A stretch of DNA of 64,000 nucleotides from CAKUFA01 sp963618735. GTDB lineage: Bacteria; Bacillota; Clostridia; Christensenellales; Aristaeellaceae. Position 1 is the stretch's first letter. The number at the start of each line of letters is the position of its first letter. The stretch covers positions 38,994 through 102,993 of the forward strand of contig CAVEUM010000005.1 of the NCBI GenBank assembly GCA_963618735.1, read 5' to 3'. This document shows positions 34,650 through 43,948 of the stretch, in pieces. The notes under the pieces were generated by a model. It saw only the letters and a list, made by a program, of their open reading frames with translations. It was not told the DNA's origin and did no database searches. The translations under genes were made by a program, and so were the position numbers.

Positions 34650-36128
34650 ATGAAGACCGTGAAGGTACGTCTGGACGGTCTGGGCGGCATGCCCATGGAC
34701 GAGAAAACCCTGAAAAGCACCTACGCCAGCGGCATGGACTTTGAGCCGGACGAGCGGCGCATGACCATTGACACTGACGGTGTCGTTTCCCTGCAGGTAA
34801 GCCAGTCGCCTTACATGATTCATGTAAAGATGGCCGTGCCGCTGTATGGCTATCTGTGGGTCATGGCGGATAATCAGGGTGAAGGTTATACAGGAGATTT
34901 CGTAGACTTCGTGACCGAGGCCATCCGCACCTACATCCATTATGCGCAGAAATACGCGGAGGGAATTCAGCTTTCCCCCACCGTGCAGGGACATCTGGAT
35001 GCCGCCATTGAGCTCAAGCACCTGTCCGACCGCGGGCAAAACACCCCCGACAATCGGCTCTACGCCCTTTCCAACGCCATATATGCCGCCGAGGGCGCCC
35101 TGGTAGAAGCCGCCCGTGCCAAAGTGTTTGCTTCTCCCCGCACGGATCTGAAGCTAGGATGCAATATTTTCCACTACACCTCCGACACGGCGCGATATGC
35201 CAAGTTCTTTACCCAGGCCTACGACTTTGCCACCATTCCCTTCTACCCAGGCACCACCGTGCCCGAGAAGGATCACTACAACTACGAATACGTGGATCAT
35301 GTGCTGCCCTTCCTGCTGGACAAAGGGATCACCCCCAAGGGGCATCCCCTGTGGTTCGGGCACAAGGACGTCAATCCCCCGTGGCTGTTTTCCCTGAGCT
35401 ATCCCGAATTGCGGAAGGAGGCAGTGAAAATTGCCCATCACCATGTCAGCCGCTATCGGGACACCATCCAGTATTGGGACAGCATGAACGAAGCCCACGA
35501 CTGGGCCAACTGCTTTGAATTGAATCAGGATCAGCTCATCGACCTGACCCGCGCCACCACCGAGGCACTCCGCGAGGCCAACGACAAGGCCGTGTCCATC
35601 GTCAATGTATGTCTGCCCTTTGCGGAATATGTGGCTGGCCGCTACAACTGCTACGGGCCTTTGCCGGAGCATCTCCGCAGTCCCCTACGCTACTTCAAGA
35701 CCATCCTGGAAGCTGGCATCGACTTCGACGTCGTCGGCATTCAGCTCTACTTCCCCGGCCGCGACCTGGTGGCCGTCAATAAATTGCTGGATGTCTTTGC
35801 CTCGCTGGGGAAGCCCATCCACATCACCGAAATGGGTGTGAATGGCGGATTCCGCCAGAAGGGCAACGCCGGCAGCAGCTGGTCGCAAATGGCCATGTCC
35901 GAAGGCACGTGGCACGGCGGATGGAATGAGCTGACGCAGGCCGACTGGCTGGAGCAGTTCTACACCATTGCCGCCGCTCATGATGAAATTCAGGCACTGA
36001 CCTGGTGGGATTTCATCGAGCCCAGCTTTTCCGGCAATGGCGCCATGCTTTACGAAAATGAAGATCCCCGTCTGTCCTTCTTCCGCCTGCTGGCGCTGAA
36101 GAAGCGGCTGATGAAGCAACCCACGTAA
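34650..36128 (+). CDS. GH10-family xylanase-like glycosidase, intracellular
   Basis: The 492-residue protein carries the GH10 catalytic pair: general acid E281 in WDSMNEAHDW and nucleophile E394 in HITEMGV, with SRYRDTIQYWD and a final WWDF. GH10 enzymes cut beta-1,4-xylan. The first 150 residues form a separate domain with beta strands and a long helix that I do not recognise; CBM-like or substrate-docking roles are possible. No signal peptide is present, so it probably trims imported xylo-oligosaccharides. I chose the ATG at 34650 because GAGGAG lies 8 nt upstream, rather than a GTG three codons earlier. Confidence 0.85.
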   Translation: MKTVKVRLDGLGGMPMDEKTLKSTYASGMDFEPDERRMTIDTDGVVSLQVSQSPYMIHVKMAVPLYGYLWVMADNQGEGYTGDFVDFVTEAIRTYIHYAQKYAEGIQLSPTVQGHLDAAIELKHLSDRGQNTPDNRLYALSNAIYAAEGALVEAARAKVFASPRTDLKLGCNIFHYTSDTARYAKFFTQAYDFATIPFYPGTTVPEKDHYNYEYVDHVLPFLLDKGITPKGHPLWFGHKDVNPPWLFSLSYPELRKEAVKIAHHHVSRYRDTIQYWDSMNEAHDWANCFELNQDQLIDLTRATTEALREANDKAVSIVNVCLPFAEYVAGRYNCYGPLPEHLRSPLRYFKTILEAGIDFDVVGIQLYFPGRDLVAVNKLLDVFASLGKPIHITEMGVNGGFRQKGNAGSSWSQMAMSEGTWHGGWNELTQADWLEQFYTIAAAHDEIQALTWWDFIEPSFSGNGAMLYENEDPRLSFFRLLALKKRLMKQPT

Positions 36129-36137
36129 GAGGCGATT

Positions 36138-37406
36138 ATGATGGATGAAAACGAAAAGATTGGTTTTCAGCCCTGCCACCGTGTCAAGGCCGCCCGACAG
36201 GAAATGACCCTGGAGGGGCACGAGGTTTCGCTGTGGCAGGTCACCACCGTGCTTCCATCCGTTGACCGGGAAGTGAACGGTCTTGCCAAGCGGTTCGTGA
36301 AGGATACCGTTCCGCACCTGAGCAAGGGTGAGCGGCTGGATGTAAGCATCCGCCGCAGCCGCACAGGTCTGCATTGGATGAGCTTTCTCGTGCAGGCGCG
36401 GGTCAGCCTGAACGGTCATTTTCAGTATCAATCTGCCGTCAGCCGCACTTATGACATGGTCAGCGGCGAGACGATCTCCCTTGATGATCTGTTCGGCACA
36501 CGGGAAGAAGGCTGGCAGACGCTGTCGAATGCCGTCAGGCAGCAGCTCAACGGATATTTTCCTGATGAAACCGCTGACGCAGCCACGGTGGACGTACTGT
36601 GTTCCAAAGAATTCATGCGTTCCGCGCCGTTTACCCTGCACGGCATGTCCCTGGTGCTTCACTATGATGCCGTTCGCCTGTATCCCGAGCACTTCACACT
36701 GATGGAAGCGACCGTCATGTACCCGCTTCTTCGTCCCTTCATGACCGAGCGTGCCGCCGCAGAAACAAACAACGCCGCCTACTACAAGACCTGCGCCTTG
36801 ACCTTTGACGACGGCCCCCATCCGCAAAACACGCCCAAGCTGCTGGACAACCTGATGGCCGCAGGCGCCCGTGCCACGTTCATGCTCATTGGTGAGAACA
36901 TTGCGAAACAGCAGGATCTGGTGCAGCGTGAGCACGATGAAGGCCACAGCCGCGGCTGTCACAACTGGACCCATGACAATCCCAATGATTTGTCTGCCGA
37001 GACCTTGCGCGCTTACCCGTCACTTTGCGACAAAGCCCTGAAGGATGCTATCGGCCTGACACCAAAGTTCAACCGCGCACCCTACGGCAATTTTGCGCCC
37101 ATGATCGCTGCCAAGGTTGGCTGGCCGCTGATTCAGTGGAGCACAGATGCCTATGACTGGAGCGGCAAGCCCACGTCAGAGGTGTTTGCGAAGATTCTTC
37201 GGGAAATCGGCGATGGCCGCATCATTCTCTGTCACGATTCCATGCCCAACACCCCTGAATCTGCCCGTCAAAGCATCGAATATCTGCAGGAGCATGGCTA
37301 CATGTTCCTGACCATCGATGAGCTTTTCGCCAAGGATGATGTCACCCTTCAGCCTGATACGGTCTACTACCGTTGCCTGAATGGCGATACCGGCAAGCCG
37401 GAATAA
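36138..37406 (+). CDS. NodB-type polysaccharide deacetylase with N-terminal DUF3298-like domain
   Basis: This 422-residue protein has the NodB fold in its second half: TFDDGP (D224, D225), the metal His pair in HNWTH (H275, H279), RAPYGNF and LCHD. The first 200 residues resemble DUF3298/PdaC-type domains (SRTYDMVSGETISLDDLF). NodB enzymes remove N- or O-acetyl groups from chitin, peptidoglycan or xylan. No signal peptide or membrane helix is evident, which is odd for a peptidoglycan deacetylase and fits an intracellular acetyl-xylan role given the GH10 gene 9 nt upstream. That role is inference. Confidence 0.8.
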   Translation: MMDENEKIGFQPCHRVKAARQEMTLEGHEVSLWQVTTVLPSVDREVNGLAKRFVKDTVPHLSKGERLDVSIRRSRTGLHWMSFLVQARVSLNGHFQYQSAVSRTYDMVSGETISLDDLFGTREEGWQTLSNAVRQQLNGYFPDETADAATVDVLCSKEFMRSAPFTLHGMSLVLHYDAVRLYPEHFTLMEATVMYPLLRPFMTERAAAETNNAAYYKTCALTFDDGPHPQNTPKLLDNLMAAGARATFMLIGENIAKQQDLVQREHDEGHSRGCHNWTHDNPNDLSAETLRAYPSLCDKALKDAIGLTPKFNRAPYGNFAPMIAAKVGWPLIQWSTDAYDWSGKPTSEVFAKILREIGDGRIILCHDSMPNTPESARQSIEYLQEHGYMFLTIDELFAKDDVTLQPDTVYYRCLNGDTGKPE

Positions 37407-37419
37407 GTTTATCCCATCA

Positions 37420-37464
37420 TCAAAGGGCAGCCGTCTTCTTGGACAGCTGCCCTTCTTCTTTTCA
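37420..37464. terminator. Terminator between the deacetylase and acyltransferase genes
   Basis: AAGGGCAGC pairs with GCTGCCCTT around a 14-nt loop with CTTCTTTT after it, between convergent genes. Confidence 0.75.
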
Positions 37465-38637
37465 ATTTTTCTGTGTGCGCAATGCTTTCTTCTTTCTCAA
37501 AATCAGCCTGGCGCAGGGTTTTTCCACCGCATAGGTCAGTGCAATCGCCAGCAGAACGGAAATGCCAAAGGTCAGATAGGTGTATTCCATCTGCCAGGGC
37601 ATTTCCCCCACCTGGTTCGGGTTTTCCGCCACGGAGGCCGGAATGCCCAGGCGTTTCAGATGAACAGCCACCACCTGGTGAATCAGATAATAGTTCATCG
37701 AAATGCCTGCAAGGAAGCTCATGACCCGATTGCCCATCAAAAAGCGAATCGGCCTGATGGTAAAGGGCAGCGACAGCATGATCCCTGCCAGCAGCAGCGC
37801 GTAAGGGAAGCGGTGAATCATCTGTCCGCCCTGAAGCGAAGCATAATCCAGGGAATAAGCCTGTGCCCACAGAAGACGGTACGTTCCCCACAGGCACAGC
37901 ACCAGCAAAAGCGTTGCCCCCAGCTGCGATGCCGCACGCTTCCATCCCGCGAGGGAGATCTTGCTAAGCTTCACATAAGCAAGCGCGGCCATCATGCCCA
38001 GCGCGTACACATCGATAAAGGACGGCAGCTGATTCACCACCATGGCGTAATCGTTCAGCTGCGAAATGCAGACATACCGCCAAATCCACGAGCAAAGGAT
38101 CATGGCCGGGAAGGTGACCGCAGGTTTCCTCACCGCCCAGCGTGCAAGGAGCGGGAACAGCAGATACGCCTGCATCTCAATGGCCAGCGTCCAGCATGCA
38201 GCGCCCAGCGGCGTTGCCATGTACGTATCCGCACGGAAGGTGAAGGTAAAGGTCAGATGGCTCAAAACATCCCGCCAAAGGAAGCTCTGACCGGAATACA
38301 GATTCCAGGGAAGCGCCACCGCAAACAGCATCACCAGCAGATAGACATCATAAGCCGGCACAATGCGTGCAATGCGCCGACGATAGAATTCCCGCCAGGA
38401 AGGATACGGCTCGCCGCAAAGCATATGCCGCGCGTAAGGCAGGAACAGAAGGAAGCCGCTGAGAAGAATGGTGCCATCCACAGGCATATACCCCGAGCGA
38501 ACCAGAAAGTCCAGCGACACATTGCCAATGCGGGGTGTCCACCAGCTTTGCTGCCAGATGTGATACCAGCTGACGATAAAAACCAACAGCACGCGGAATC
38601 CATCCAGTTCAGGAATGCGTGAACGACGTTTACTCAT
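37462..38637 (-). CDS. Acyltransferase family 3 membrane protein
   Basis: The 391-residue protein has about ten membrane helices and the family opening ELDGFRVLLVFIVSWYHIW, where the Trp-Tyr-His holds the catalytic His. Acyltransferase-3 proteins O-acylate cell-surface or extracellular glycans. I chose the ATG at 38637 because AGGAGG lies 6 nt upstream, rather than the TTG two codons earlier. It converges on the deacetylase gene. The substrate is unknown. Confidence 0.85.
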   Translation of the reverse strand: MSKRRSRIPELDGFRVLLVFIVSWYHIWQQSWWTPRIGNVSLDFLVRSGYMPVDGTILLSGFLLFLPYARHMLCGEPYPSWREFYRRRIARIVPAYDVYLLVMLFAVALPWNLYSGQSFLWRDVLSHLTFTFTFRADTYMATPLGAACWTLAIEMQAYLLFPLLARWAVRKPAVTFPAMILCSWIWRYVCISQLNDYAMVVNQLPSFIDVYALGMMAALAYVKLSKISLAGWKRAASQLGATLLLVLCLWGTYRLLWAQAYSLDYASLQGGQMIHRFPYALLLAGIMLSLPFTIRPIRFLMGNRVMSFLAGISMNYYLIHQVVAVHLKRLGIPASVAENPNQVGEMPWQMEYTYLTFGISVLLAIALTYAVEKPCARLILRKKKALRTQKN

Positions 38638-38673
38638 GCTCAACCTCCTGCAGGGATCAGCGGGCGAGTCCCT

Positions 38674-40047
38674 TTAGTTGACCCACACGCTTGTATCCAC
38701 CATGGAAACATAACTGCCTGTATCTTCTTCGTCAGTGAGGCAGAATCCTCCTTCTGTCACGGTCAGACCGTAAACGGCGTATTGCTGATGATCGCTGCTT
38801 TCCATCACAAGCATCAATGTCGGATGATCGTGGAAACAGTTCCACTCAGGATCCGCGTCATACACCGCCCACTGACCTGCGCCAACATCGGAAGCCACAT
38901 AGGTGCCGTCTTCCTTCAGCTCCACATAATCACCAATGCCGGGGCCGCCGAAGAATTTTTCCCAGCAGCCTGTGAGCTGATGCATTGCCTCCGCATTCTT
39001 CTCGCCAAGGTTCACCGTAAAGCTGTTCATGGGCAGGAAGCCCCACATTTCCTTGCCATCGATGGTTGCGGAAACATATGCGTAGAAATTGTCCCACTTT
39101 CCAAGCAGGGTCACGGTATCCCCTGCCCGAAGGATCTTTTGCTGATACTGGGATACCATCGGGTCATCGGTGACGTAGGTATTCCGCGTAATGGTGGCGG
39201 TCATGTTCAGCGGTTCTTCCGCCGCAGCAACCGCTTCCGTGCCCAGCAGGCTGGATTTCACGCACCCCACACGGCTGGTGCGGTTGCTCACCTCATACAT
39301 AACAATGGTCCAGTCTCCGCAGGCGCCCATGGCGTACCAGTGGTCCTTCAGACTCATGGCCGCCTTTCCATTGGCAGCGCGCCAGGCATCCTCCGAAGGT
39401 GCCGCATACACAGGAATCATCGCGCCGCTTTCCGTGCCTTCGCAGTATTCCCGCTGCAAGGCAAAGTTTTCACCCATGATCGCGGCATTTTGCTTAACCG
39501 TGCGCACCTCCACCAGGCTCGTGGGCAAAAGGGACACATTCACCTCATCCATGGTCATGCGGGTGCCCCAGGTATCCTGCTTCTCGCCGTCAATCAGCAC
39601 GTCATATTCGTATCCGTGAAGCTCCAGATGAAGCGTGCCCACCTCCGCGCTTGTCATCACCACTTCGTGATCCTGAATTTCATAGGTGCATGTAACATCA
39701 TCGCAGCAGACAGCGAAGGATGTTTCGGAAATTTTCTTCAGCTTCACGTTCCCCTGCTGGTTTTCCGGCTGGCAGACAGCCAGATCCGACCGTGCCAGCA
39801 AGGTGTCGGTGCCATTTTCCCTGGCTGATACCAGCAGCACATTATGATAACGCGAACCCAGGATGGCCACATTGTATTGTTTCCCGTTCAGCGTTAAGTC
39901 ACCCGTGATGGTGCTGTAGTCATTCCAGGTATCGTCTTCCGTCACCACCTGAATAAGGCCGCCGCTGAGTCCCCATTGATTGGCAGAGGCCACCGAGGCG
40001 GTCATCATCAAAAGTGCGCACAGCGCTGCAAGAATACGTCCCTTCAT
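38674..40047 (-). CDS. Secreted protein of unknown function
   Basis: This 457-residue protein has a clear signal peptide (cleaved near residue 22, after SVASA). The remainder is beta-rich with several cysteines, and has two segments that look like SH3b domains: one around residues 205-270 (VYAAPSEDAWRA, then WTIVMYEV) and one around residues 285-345 (NTYVTDDPMVS, then GDTVTLLGKWDNFYAYV). The C-terminal part resembles a DUF with GDYVELKEDGTY. No catalytic motif is seen. It is cotranscribed with the acyltransferase or separate; 36 nt separate them. Confidence 0.55.
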   Translation of the reverse strand: MKGRILAALCALLMMTASVASANQWGLSGGLIQVVTEDDTWNDYSTITGDLTLNGKQYNVAILGSRYHNVLLVSARENGTDTLLARSDLAVCQPENQQGNVKLKKISETSFAVCCDDVTCTYEIQDHEVVMTSAEVGTLHLELHGYEYDVLIDGEKQDTWGTRMTMDEVNVSLLPTSLVEVRTVKQNAAIMGENFALQREYCEGTESGAMIPVYAAPSEDAWRAANGKAAMSLKDHWYAMGACGDWTIVMYEVSNRTSRVGCVKSSLLGTEAVAAAEEPLNMTATITRNTYVTDDPMVSQYQQKILRAGDTVTLLGKWDNFYAYVSATIDGKEMWGFLPMNSFTVNLGEKNAEAMHQLTGCWEKFFGGPGIGDYVELKEDGTYVASDVGAGQWAVYDADPEWNCFHDHPTLMLVMESSDHQQYAVYGLTVTEGGFCLTDEEDTGSYVSMVDTSVWVN

Positions 40048-40146
40048 CGTCGTCCCTCCTTCATGGGCTCTTGCCTATTTAACGAAAAAAGGAAAGAATT
40101 TGTTCCATCAATCAAAGCTTGTCTGTCCATGCAGACGTCTTCGTGC

Positions 40147-40152
40147 TATAAT
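40147..40152 (+). promoter_or_regulatory. Promoter of the SGNH hydrolase gene
   Basis: TATAAT is preceded by TGC, making an extended -10, with a weak TGTCCA -35 17 nt upstream, 35 nt before the start codon. Confidence 0.5.
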
Positions 40153-40187
40153 GGTTGCAGCAAATCAATGGAGAGGAAGTTCCCGCA

Positions 40188-40835
40188 ATGATTTTTGAAA
40201 AAGGCAGCAAAATTCTGTTCATCGGCGATTCCATTTCCGATTTTGACCGCAAGCGCCCTGTGGGGGAAGGATTGTTCAACGCCTGGGGCACCAGCTATGT
40301 GGCAGACGTCGGGGCAGCACTGGGGTGCATGTACCCGGAAATGCATTATCGCGTGGTGAACATGGGCATCAGCGGCAATCAGTCACGGGATTTGGAAGCA
40401 CGCTGGCAGACTGACGTGATGGATCAGCACCCCGACTGGGTTTCTGTGCTAATCGGTATCAACGACGTGTGGCGGCAGTTCGATTCACCTGAAATGAAGG
40501 AAGAGCACGTTTCCCCCGAGGATTATGAAGCCTGCTACGAGCGGCTGATTCAGCGCACCCTGCCCCACGTGAAGGGCATGATCCTCATGACGCCCTACTT
40601 CATGGAGCCGAATCGTCAGGATCCCATGCGTGCCCGTATGGATGAGTACGGCGCCATTGTGAAGAAGCTGGCGGAAAAGTATCAGCTTGTGTTTGTGGAT
40701 CTTCAATCCGGATGGGATAAGCTCTTCCGGCATATGCATCCCTGCAACATTGCCTGGGATCGCATTCATCCCAATCAAATCGGCCATATGTACATTGCCA
40801 GGCAATTTCTTGCCGCAGTTGGCTGCGACCGATAA
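40188..40835 (+). CDS. SGNH/GDSL-family hydrolase (probable carbohydrate esterase)
   Basis: The 215-residue protein has the block I Ser in GDSISD (near residue 14), Gly and Asn blocks NMGISGNQ and IGINDVW, and block V DRIHPNQIGH with catalytic Asp and His. Members beside xylanase genes are often acetylxylan esterases (CE-type). No signal peptide. I placed the start at 40188, after GAGAGGAAG; the upstream extension is short and unlike the family. The activity is inferred from the neighbours. Confidence 0.85.
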   Translation: MIFEKGSKILFIGDSISDFDRKRPVGEGLFNAWGTSYVADVGAALGCMYPEMHYRVVNMGISGNQSRDLEARWQTDVMDQHPDWVSVLIGINDVWRQFDSPEMKEEHVSPEDYEACYERLIQRTLPHVKGMILMTPYFMEPNRQDPMRARMDEYGAIVKKLAEKYQLVFVDLQSGWDKLFRHMHPCNIAWDRIHPNQIGHMYIARQFLAAVGCDR

Positions 40836-40850
40836 CAGCCGCCCCGTGCT

Positions 40851-40886
40851 AAAAGGGAGGAAACGCATCATGCGCTCCTCCCTTTT
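40851..40886. terminator. Bidirectional terminator
   Basis: AAAAGGGAGGA and TCCTCCCTTTT form an 11-bp stem between the convergent esterase and oxidoreductase genes. Confidence 0.8.
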
Positions 40887-40887
40887 G

Positions 40888-41907
40888 TTATGCCTGTCTG
40901 CCTCTGTTCTCCGCATGGGCGGATGTGTAGGCGGCCTCCACAATGCGTGTTGTTTTCAGTGCCTCATCACCGTCAATCGGGAAGGGCTTTCCCTCCTGCA
41001 GGCAGCGGTAGAAGTCCGCAATCAAATGACCGTGACCATCGCCCCAGCAATCCTTGCCCCACTTTGTGCCCGAGGTGTAGTCCTCGCTTTCCGTGTGTCC
41101 GTCATTCCATTGCACGGTGACGCGGCTGCCAACCATGTGAATCGTGCCGTTTTCGCACTTCAGAAGCACCTGCACGGGGGTATTGCCCACGCTGCCGTTG
41201 CTGGCGTAAAAGAGGAGCCTCGCACCCGTAGATGTGGTCATCATAAGATCGCAGGTGTCCTCCACTTCAATCATGTCCTCCAGTCGCTTGCACGACATGG
41301 AGCACTTCACATCCACGATTTCTCCAGAAAAGTCCCGCAGAAGATCCAGCGTGTGAATCGCCTGATTGATCAGCACGCCGCCGCCTTCCGTGGCCCATTT
41401 TCCACGCCACGCACCCGAGGCATAGTAGGCTTCACCACGATCCCACAGGACGCTGGCATTGCCGCCCAGCACCCTGCCGATTTTACCTTCATCCAACAGG
41501 GCACGAATGCGCAGCGTGGCTCGGTTGTAGCGATTCTGGAAGCAGATACCCAGCTGCCGTCCGCTTTCTTTGGCCGCGCGCGTCATTTCCTCAGCATCTG
41601 CGAGACAGATGGCCATCGGTTTTTCCGTCAGCACATGCTTGCCAGCCTTCATCGCATCTACCACCATGGCGTGATGCAAATAGTGAGGCGTACAAACATG
41701 CACCACGTCCACCGTCGGGTCTGCCAGCATCTCGTGATAATCTGTGCAGCCCTTCACCCCTTGTTCGGCCATGGCCAGAGACAAACGCTCAGGGTCAACG
41801 TCGCATACTGCGACCAGCTTTGCGTCCTCAAGCTGCTTCAATGCCTGAAAATGATTCCCTGAAATGTGACCGCAGCCGATGACGCCAACGCCCAGCGGCT
41901 TCTTCAT
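40888..41907 (-). CDS. Gfo/Idh/MocA-family oxidoreductase
   Basis: This 339-residue NAD(P)-dependent enzyme has the Rossmann GxGxxG near residue 11 (VIGCGHISGNH), a basic-loop aspartate (CDVD), and the catalytic Lys in EKPMA (about residue 94). The C-terminal beta-sheet domain is complete. Such proteins oxidise or reduce sugars, inositols or glycosides. It follows the ankyrin-GH43 gene by 17 nt and is likely its operon partner, perhaps using a released pentose or derivative. The substrate is not predictable. Confidence 0.9.
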   Translation of the reverse strand: MKKPLGVGVIGCGHISGNHFQALKQLEDAKLVAVCDVDPERLSLAMAEQGVKGCTDYHEMLADPTVDVVHVCTPHYLHHAMVVDAMKAGKHVLTEKPMAICLADAEEMTRAAKESGRQLGICFQNRYNRATLRIRALLDEGKIGRVLGGNASVLWDRGEAYYASGAWRGKWATEGGGVLINQAIHTLDLLRDFSGEIVDVKCSMSCKRLEDMIEVEDTCDLMMTTSTGARLLFYASNGSVGNTPVQVLLKCENGTIHMVGSRVTVQWNDGHTESEDYTSGTKWGKDCWGDGHGHLIADFYRCLQEGKPFPIDGDEALKTTRIVEAAYTSAHAENRGRQA

Positions 41908-41924
41908 ACGCGTTACCTCCGTCG

Positions 41925-43769
41925 TTATGCTCCACTGGTCTGGGACATGGTTTCCTCCCGATGACGGAACACAGCCTTGCCGCTTCCCTCGGCCATCATG
42001 CCCAGCACAGCACCTGTGAAACGCTTGCCCATCTTCAGCCCTTCATCGGTCAGATAGGTTGCCACCAACTCCGCCAGGGTTGTCCATTGACCATCGCGGT
42101 ATACCTGCAGGGTTCTCCGCATGCCATTAGCCTTCACCCGCAGTCTGGCTGTCGGTGCATCCCAAGGTGCCGTCATCACCTGGTGTTCTTCCAGGCCCGC
42201 CCGCTCTGTAACGGTCAGGCAGAAGCCCTGCTCGCTGTGCTTTAGTGCCAGCAGGTACCAGCTATTTTCATCATAATAGCCCGTCAGCCCTGCTTTGCCC
42301 TGCAAGTCGGTCACATCTACCTCTGCTGTTTGCAGGAAGCAGCGCTCCTCCTGTCGGCGTGCGATGTGGTGCGCACCATGGAAATCTCCCAGACCGACAC
42401 CGCCCGTGATGGTCACGTCATCGCCCTGCCAAAGGGTGAACGTCGTCGCGTCCTCTCGCGGGCTGACCCAATCGATGGCATCTGCAGGCTCCTCTTCCCT
42501 GGGAAGAATGGGCTTTTGCAGGCAGCTGGGGCCCTTCAGCTGATTCACCATGGGCCATCCATCCGCCGTCCACACCATGGGATCCAGCGCTGTCTCCCGT
42601 CCCATCATGGTCAGACCTTCCTCCTGCCGTCCGCAGAGGTAGATCATGACCCACCGCCCATCATGCAGCTGCATGGGCTTGCCGTGGCCGCTGCGCTGGA
42701 CGTAGGGATGCTCCTGTTTTTTCCCCAGAATGGGATTGAAGGGGCACGCCTCAAAGGGTCCCTTCAGATGACGGGAACGTGCCACCGTCTCCATGTGACC
42801 GTAGCCTGTGCCGCCCTCCGCCATAAAGAGATAATACCAGCCGTCCTTGTACAGCATGTGCGGCCCTTCGGTGGTAATGCGCGTAGCACCCGCGTAAATC
42901 ATTTCCGGCGTGCCAAGCATATCGCCCTCTTCGCTGATTTCCACCACGGTAACCCCAGGGTTTGTCAGCATGTACCGCCGACCGTCCACATCGGTGAACA
43001 AGGATGGGTCAATGCCGTCAATCGGCAGGAATTTCGGTGTTGACCAGGGGCCTTCAAGCTTCTCGCTGCTGGTGATCATCTGCAGGCGGAAGGGAATGGT
43101 CGAGCGGCGCAGGGTCGCGGTCACCCAAAAGCGGCCTTTGAAGAAGGAAATATCAGGTGCCCAATACCCCATGCCGCCTGGCTGATCCTTGATGCCGCAC
43201 GTTTCCAGATTGTCCGCAGCGTGACCCACCACCGTCCAGTGCACTAAGTCACGGGAATGGCTGATAGGAAGCCCCGGGAAGTACGCAAAGGTGGAGTTGA
43301 CCATATAGTAATCTTCTCCCACCCGCAACACGGAAGGATCCGGATGGAACCCCCTGGCTACGGGATTGCGATAGCCGTCCGCGAGGTCAAAGCCCACCCG
43401 TTCCCTGATGTACAGGTAAGCGCTCTGATCCTCTGCCTTTGCAGCCAAATCATAGGGCGTAATGCCCTGATCGTCTCCGTAAAGGGGATCCATGCCGAGG
43501 GTCTCCATCACATACTTCACCATATCGCCATTGCCTGTTTCACTGGCGAAATGAAGAAGATTTCGTCCATGCTCGTCTTCACCGCTAACCGTGCCATGGC
43601 AGCGGCCGCACAGCAGCTTGAGGATGTCCAGGTTCGTTTCATCTACTGCCAGATGCAGAACTTCCACCTTTTCCTCTTTGGTCAAGCGCACAATATCGTT
43701 CCTGTCAAAAAGAGTTTTCAGGGTGTTGATGTCCCCTTGCCGTACAAGCTCCCTAACCTGCTCAATCAT
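41925..43769 (-). CDS. Ankyrin-repeat GH43 fusion (beta-xylosidase/arabinofuranosidase type)
   Basis: The 614-residue protein begins with about 125 residues of three to four ankyrin repeats (for example VEVLHLAVDETNLDILKLL and GRNLLHFASETGNGDMVKYV). Residues about 130-420 form a GH43 five-bladed propeller with D in HPDPSV (about 143), D in GIDPSLF (about 254), and general acid E in TTEGPHM (about 300). The rest is a beta-sandwich of the GH43 subfamily 12/11 type. No signal peptide. Start: ATG at 43769, 7 nt after GGAGG. Ankyrin repeats usually mediate protein contacts, so it may dock to another protein. This domain pair is unusual. Confidence 0.85.
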   Translation of the reverse strand: MIEQVRELVRQGDINTLKTLFDRNDIVRLTKEEKVEVLHLAVDETNLDILKLLCGRCHGTVSGEDEHGRNLLHFASETGNGDMVKYVMETLGMDPLYGDDQGITPYDLAAKAEDQSAYLYIRERVGFDLADGYRNPVARGFHPDPSVLRVGEDYYMVNSTFAYFPGLPISHSRDLVHWTVVGHAADNLETCGIKDQPGGMGYWAPDISFFKGRFWVTATLRRSTIPFRLQMITSSEKLEGPWSTPKFLPIDGIDPSLFTDVDGRRYMLTNPGVTVVEISEEGDMLGTPEMIYAGATRITTEGPHMLYKDGWYYLFMAEGGTGYGHMETVARSRHLKGPFEACPFNPILGKKQEHPYVQRSGHGKPMQLHDGRWVMIYLCGRQEEGLTMMGRETALDPMVWTADGWPMVNQLKGPSCLQKPILPREEEPADAIDWVSPREDATTFTLWQGDDVTITGGVGLGDFHGAHHIARRQEERCFLQTAEVDVTDLQGKAGLTGYYDENSWYLLALKHSEQGFCLTVTERAGLEEHQVMTAPWDAPTARLRVKANGMRRTLQVYRDGQWTTLAELVATYLTDEGLKMGKRFTGAVLGMMAEGSGKAVFRHREETMSQTSGA

Positions 43770-43804
43770 GATAATTCCTCCCACACAGGCATTCCATTGC
43801 CCTC

Positions 43805-43833
43805 AGTGTACCACACCCAACTTCTCCATGCAA
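43805..43833 (-). promoter_or_regulatory. Promoter of the ankyrin-GH43 operon
   Basis: On the minus strand TTGCAT (43833-43828), 17 nt, TACACT (43810-43805), 36 nt before the start codon. Confidence 0.6.
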
Positions 43834-43887
43834 TACAGTATCCTCTTTGGTGAAGATTTTCCGCGCGCCGCAATCTTCAGTGTTCCC

Positions 43888-43917
43888 TTGCCAATCTGCG
43901 CGTGTTTATGTTATAAT
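43888..43917 (+). promoter_or_regulatory. Promoter of the NAGPA-like gene
   Basis: TTGCCA (43888-43893), 18 nt, TATAAT (43912-43917), 31 nt before the ATG. Confidence 0.65.
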
Positions 43918-43948
43918 TTCTTCATCCTTCTCATGGAGAGTGAAGATA

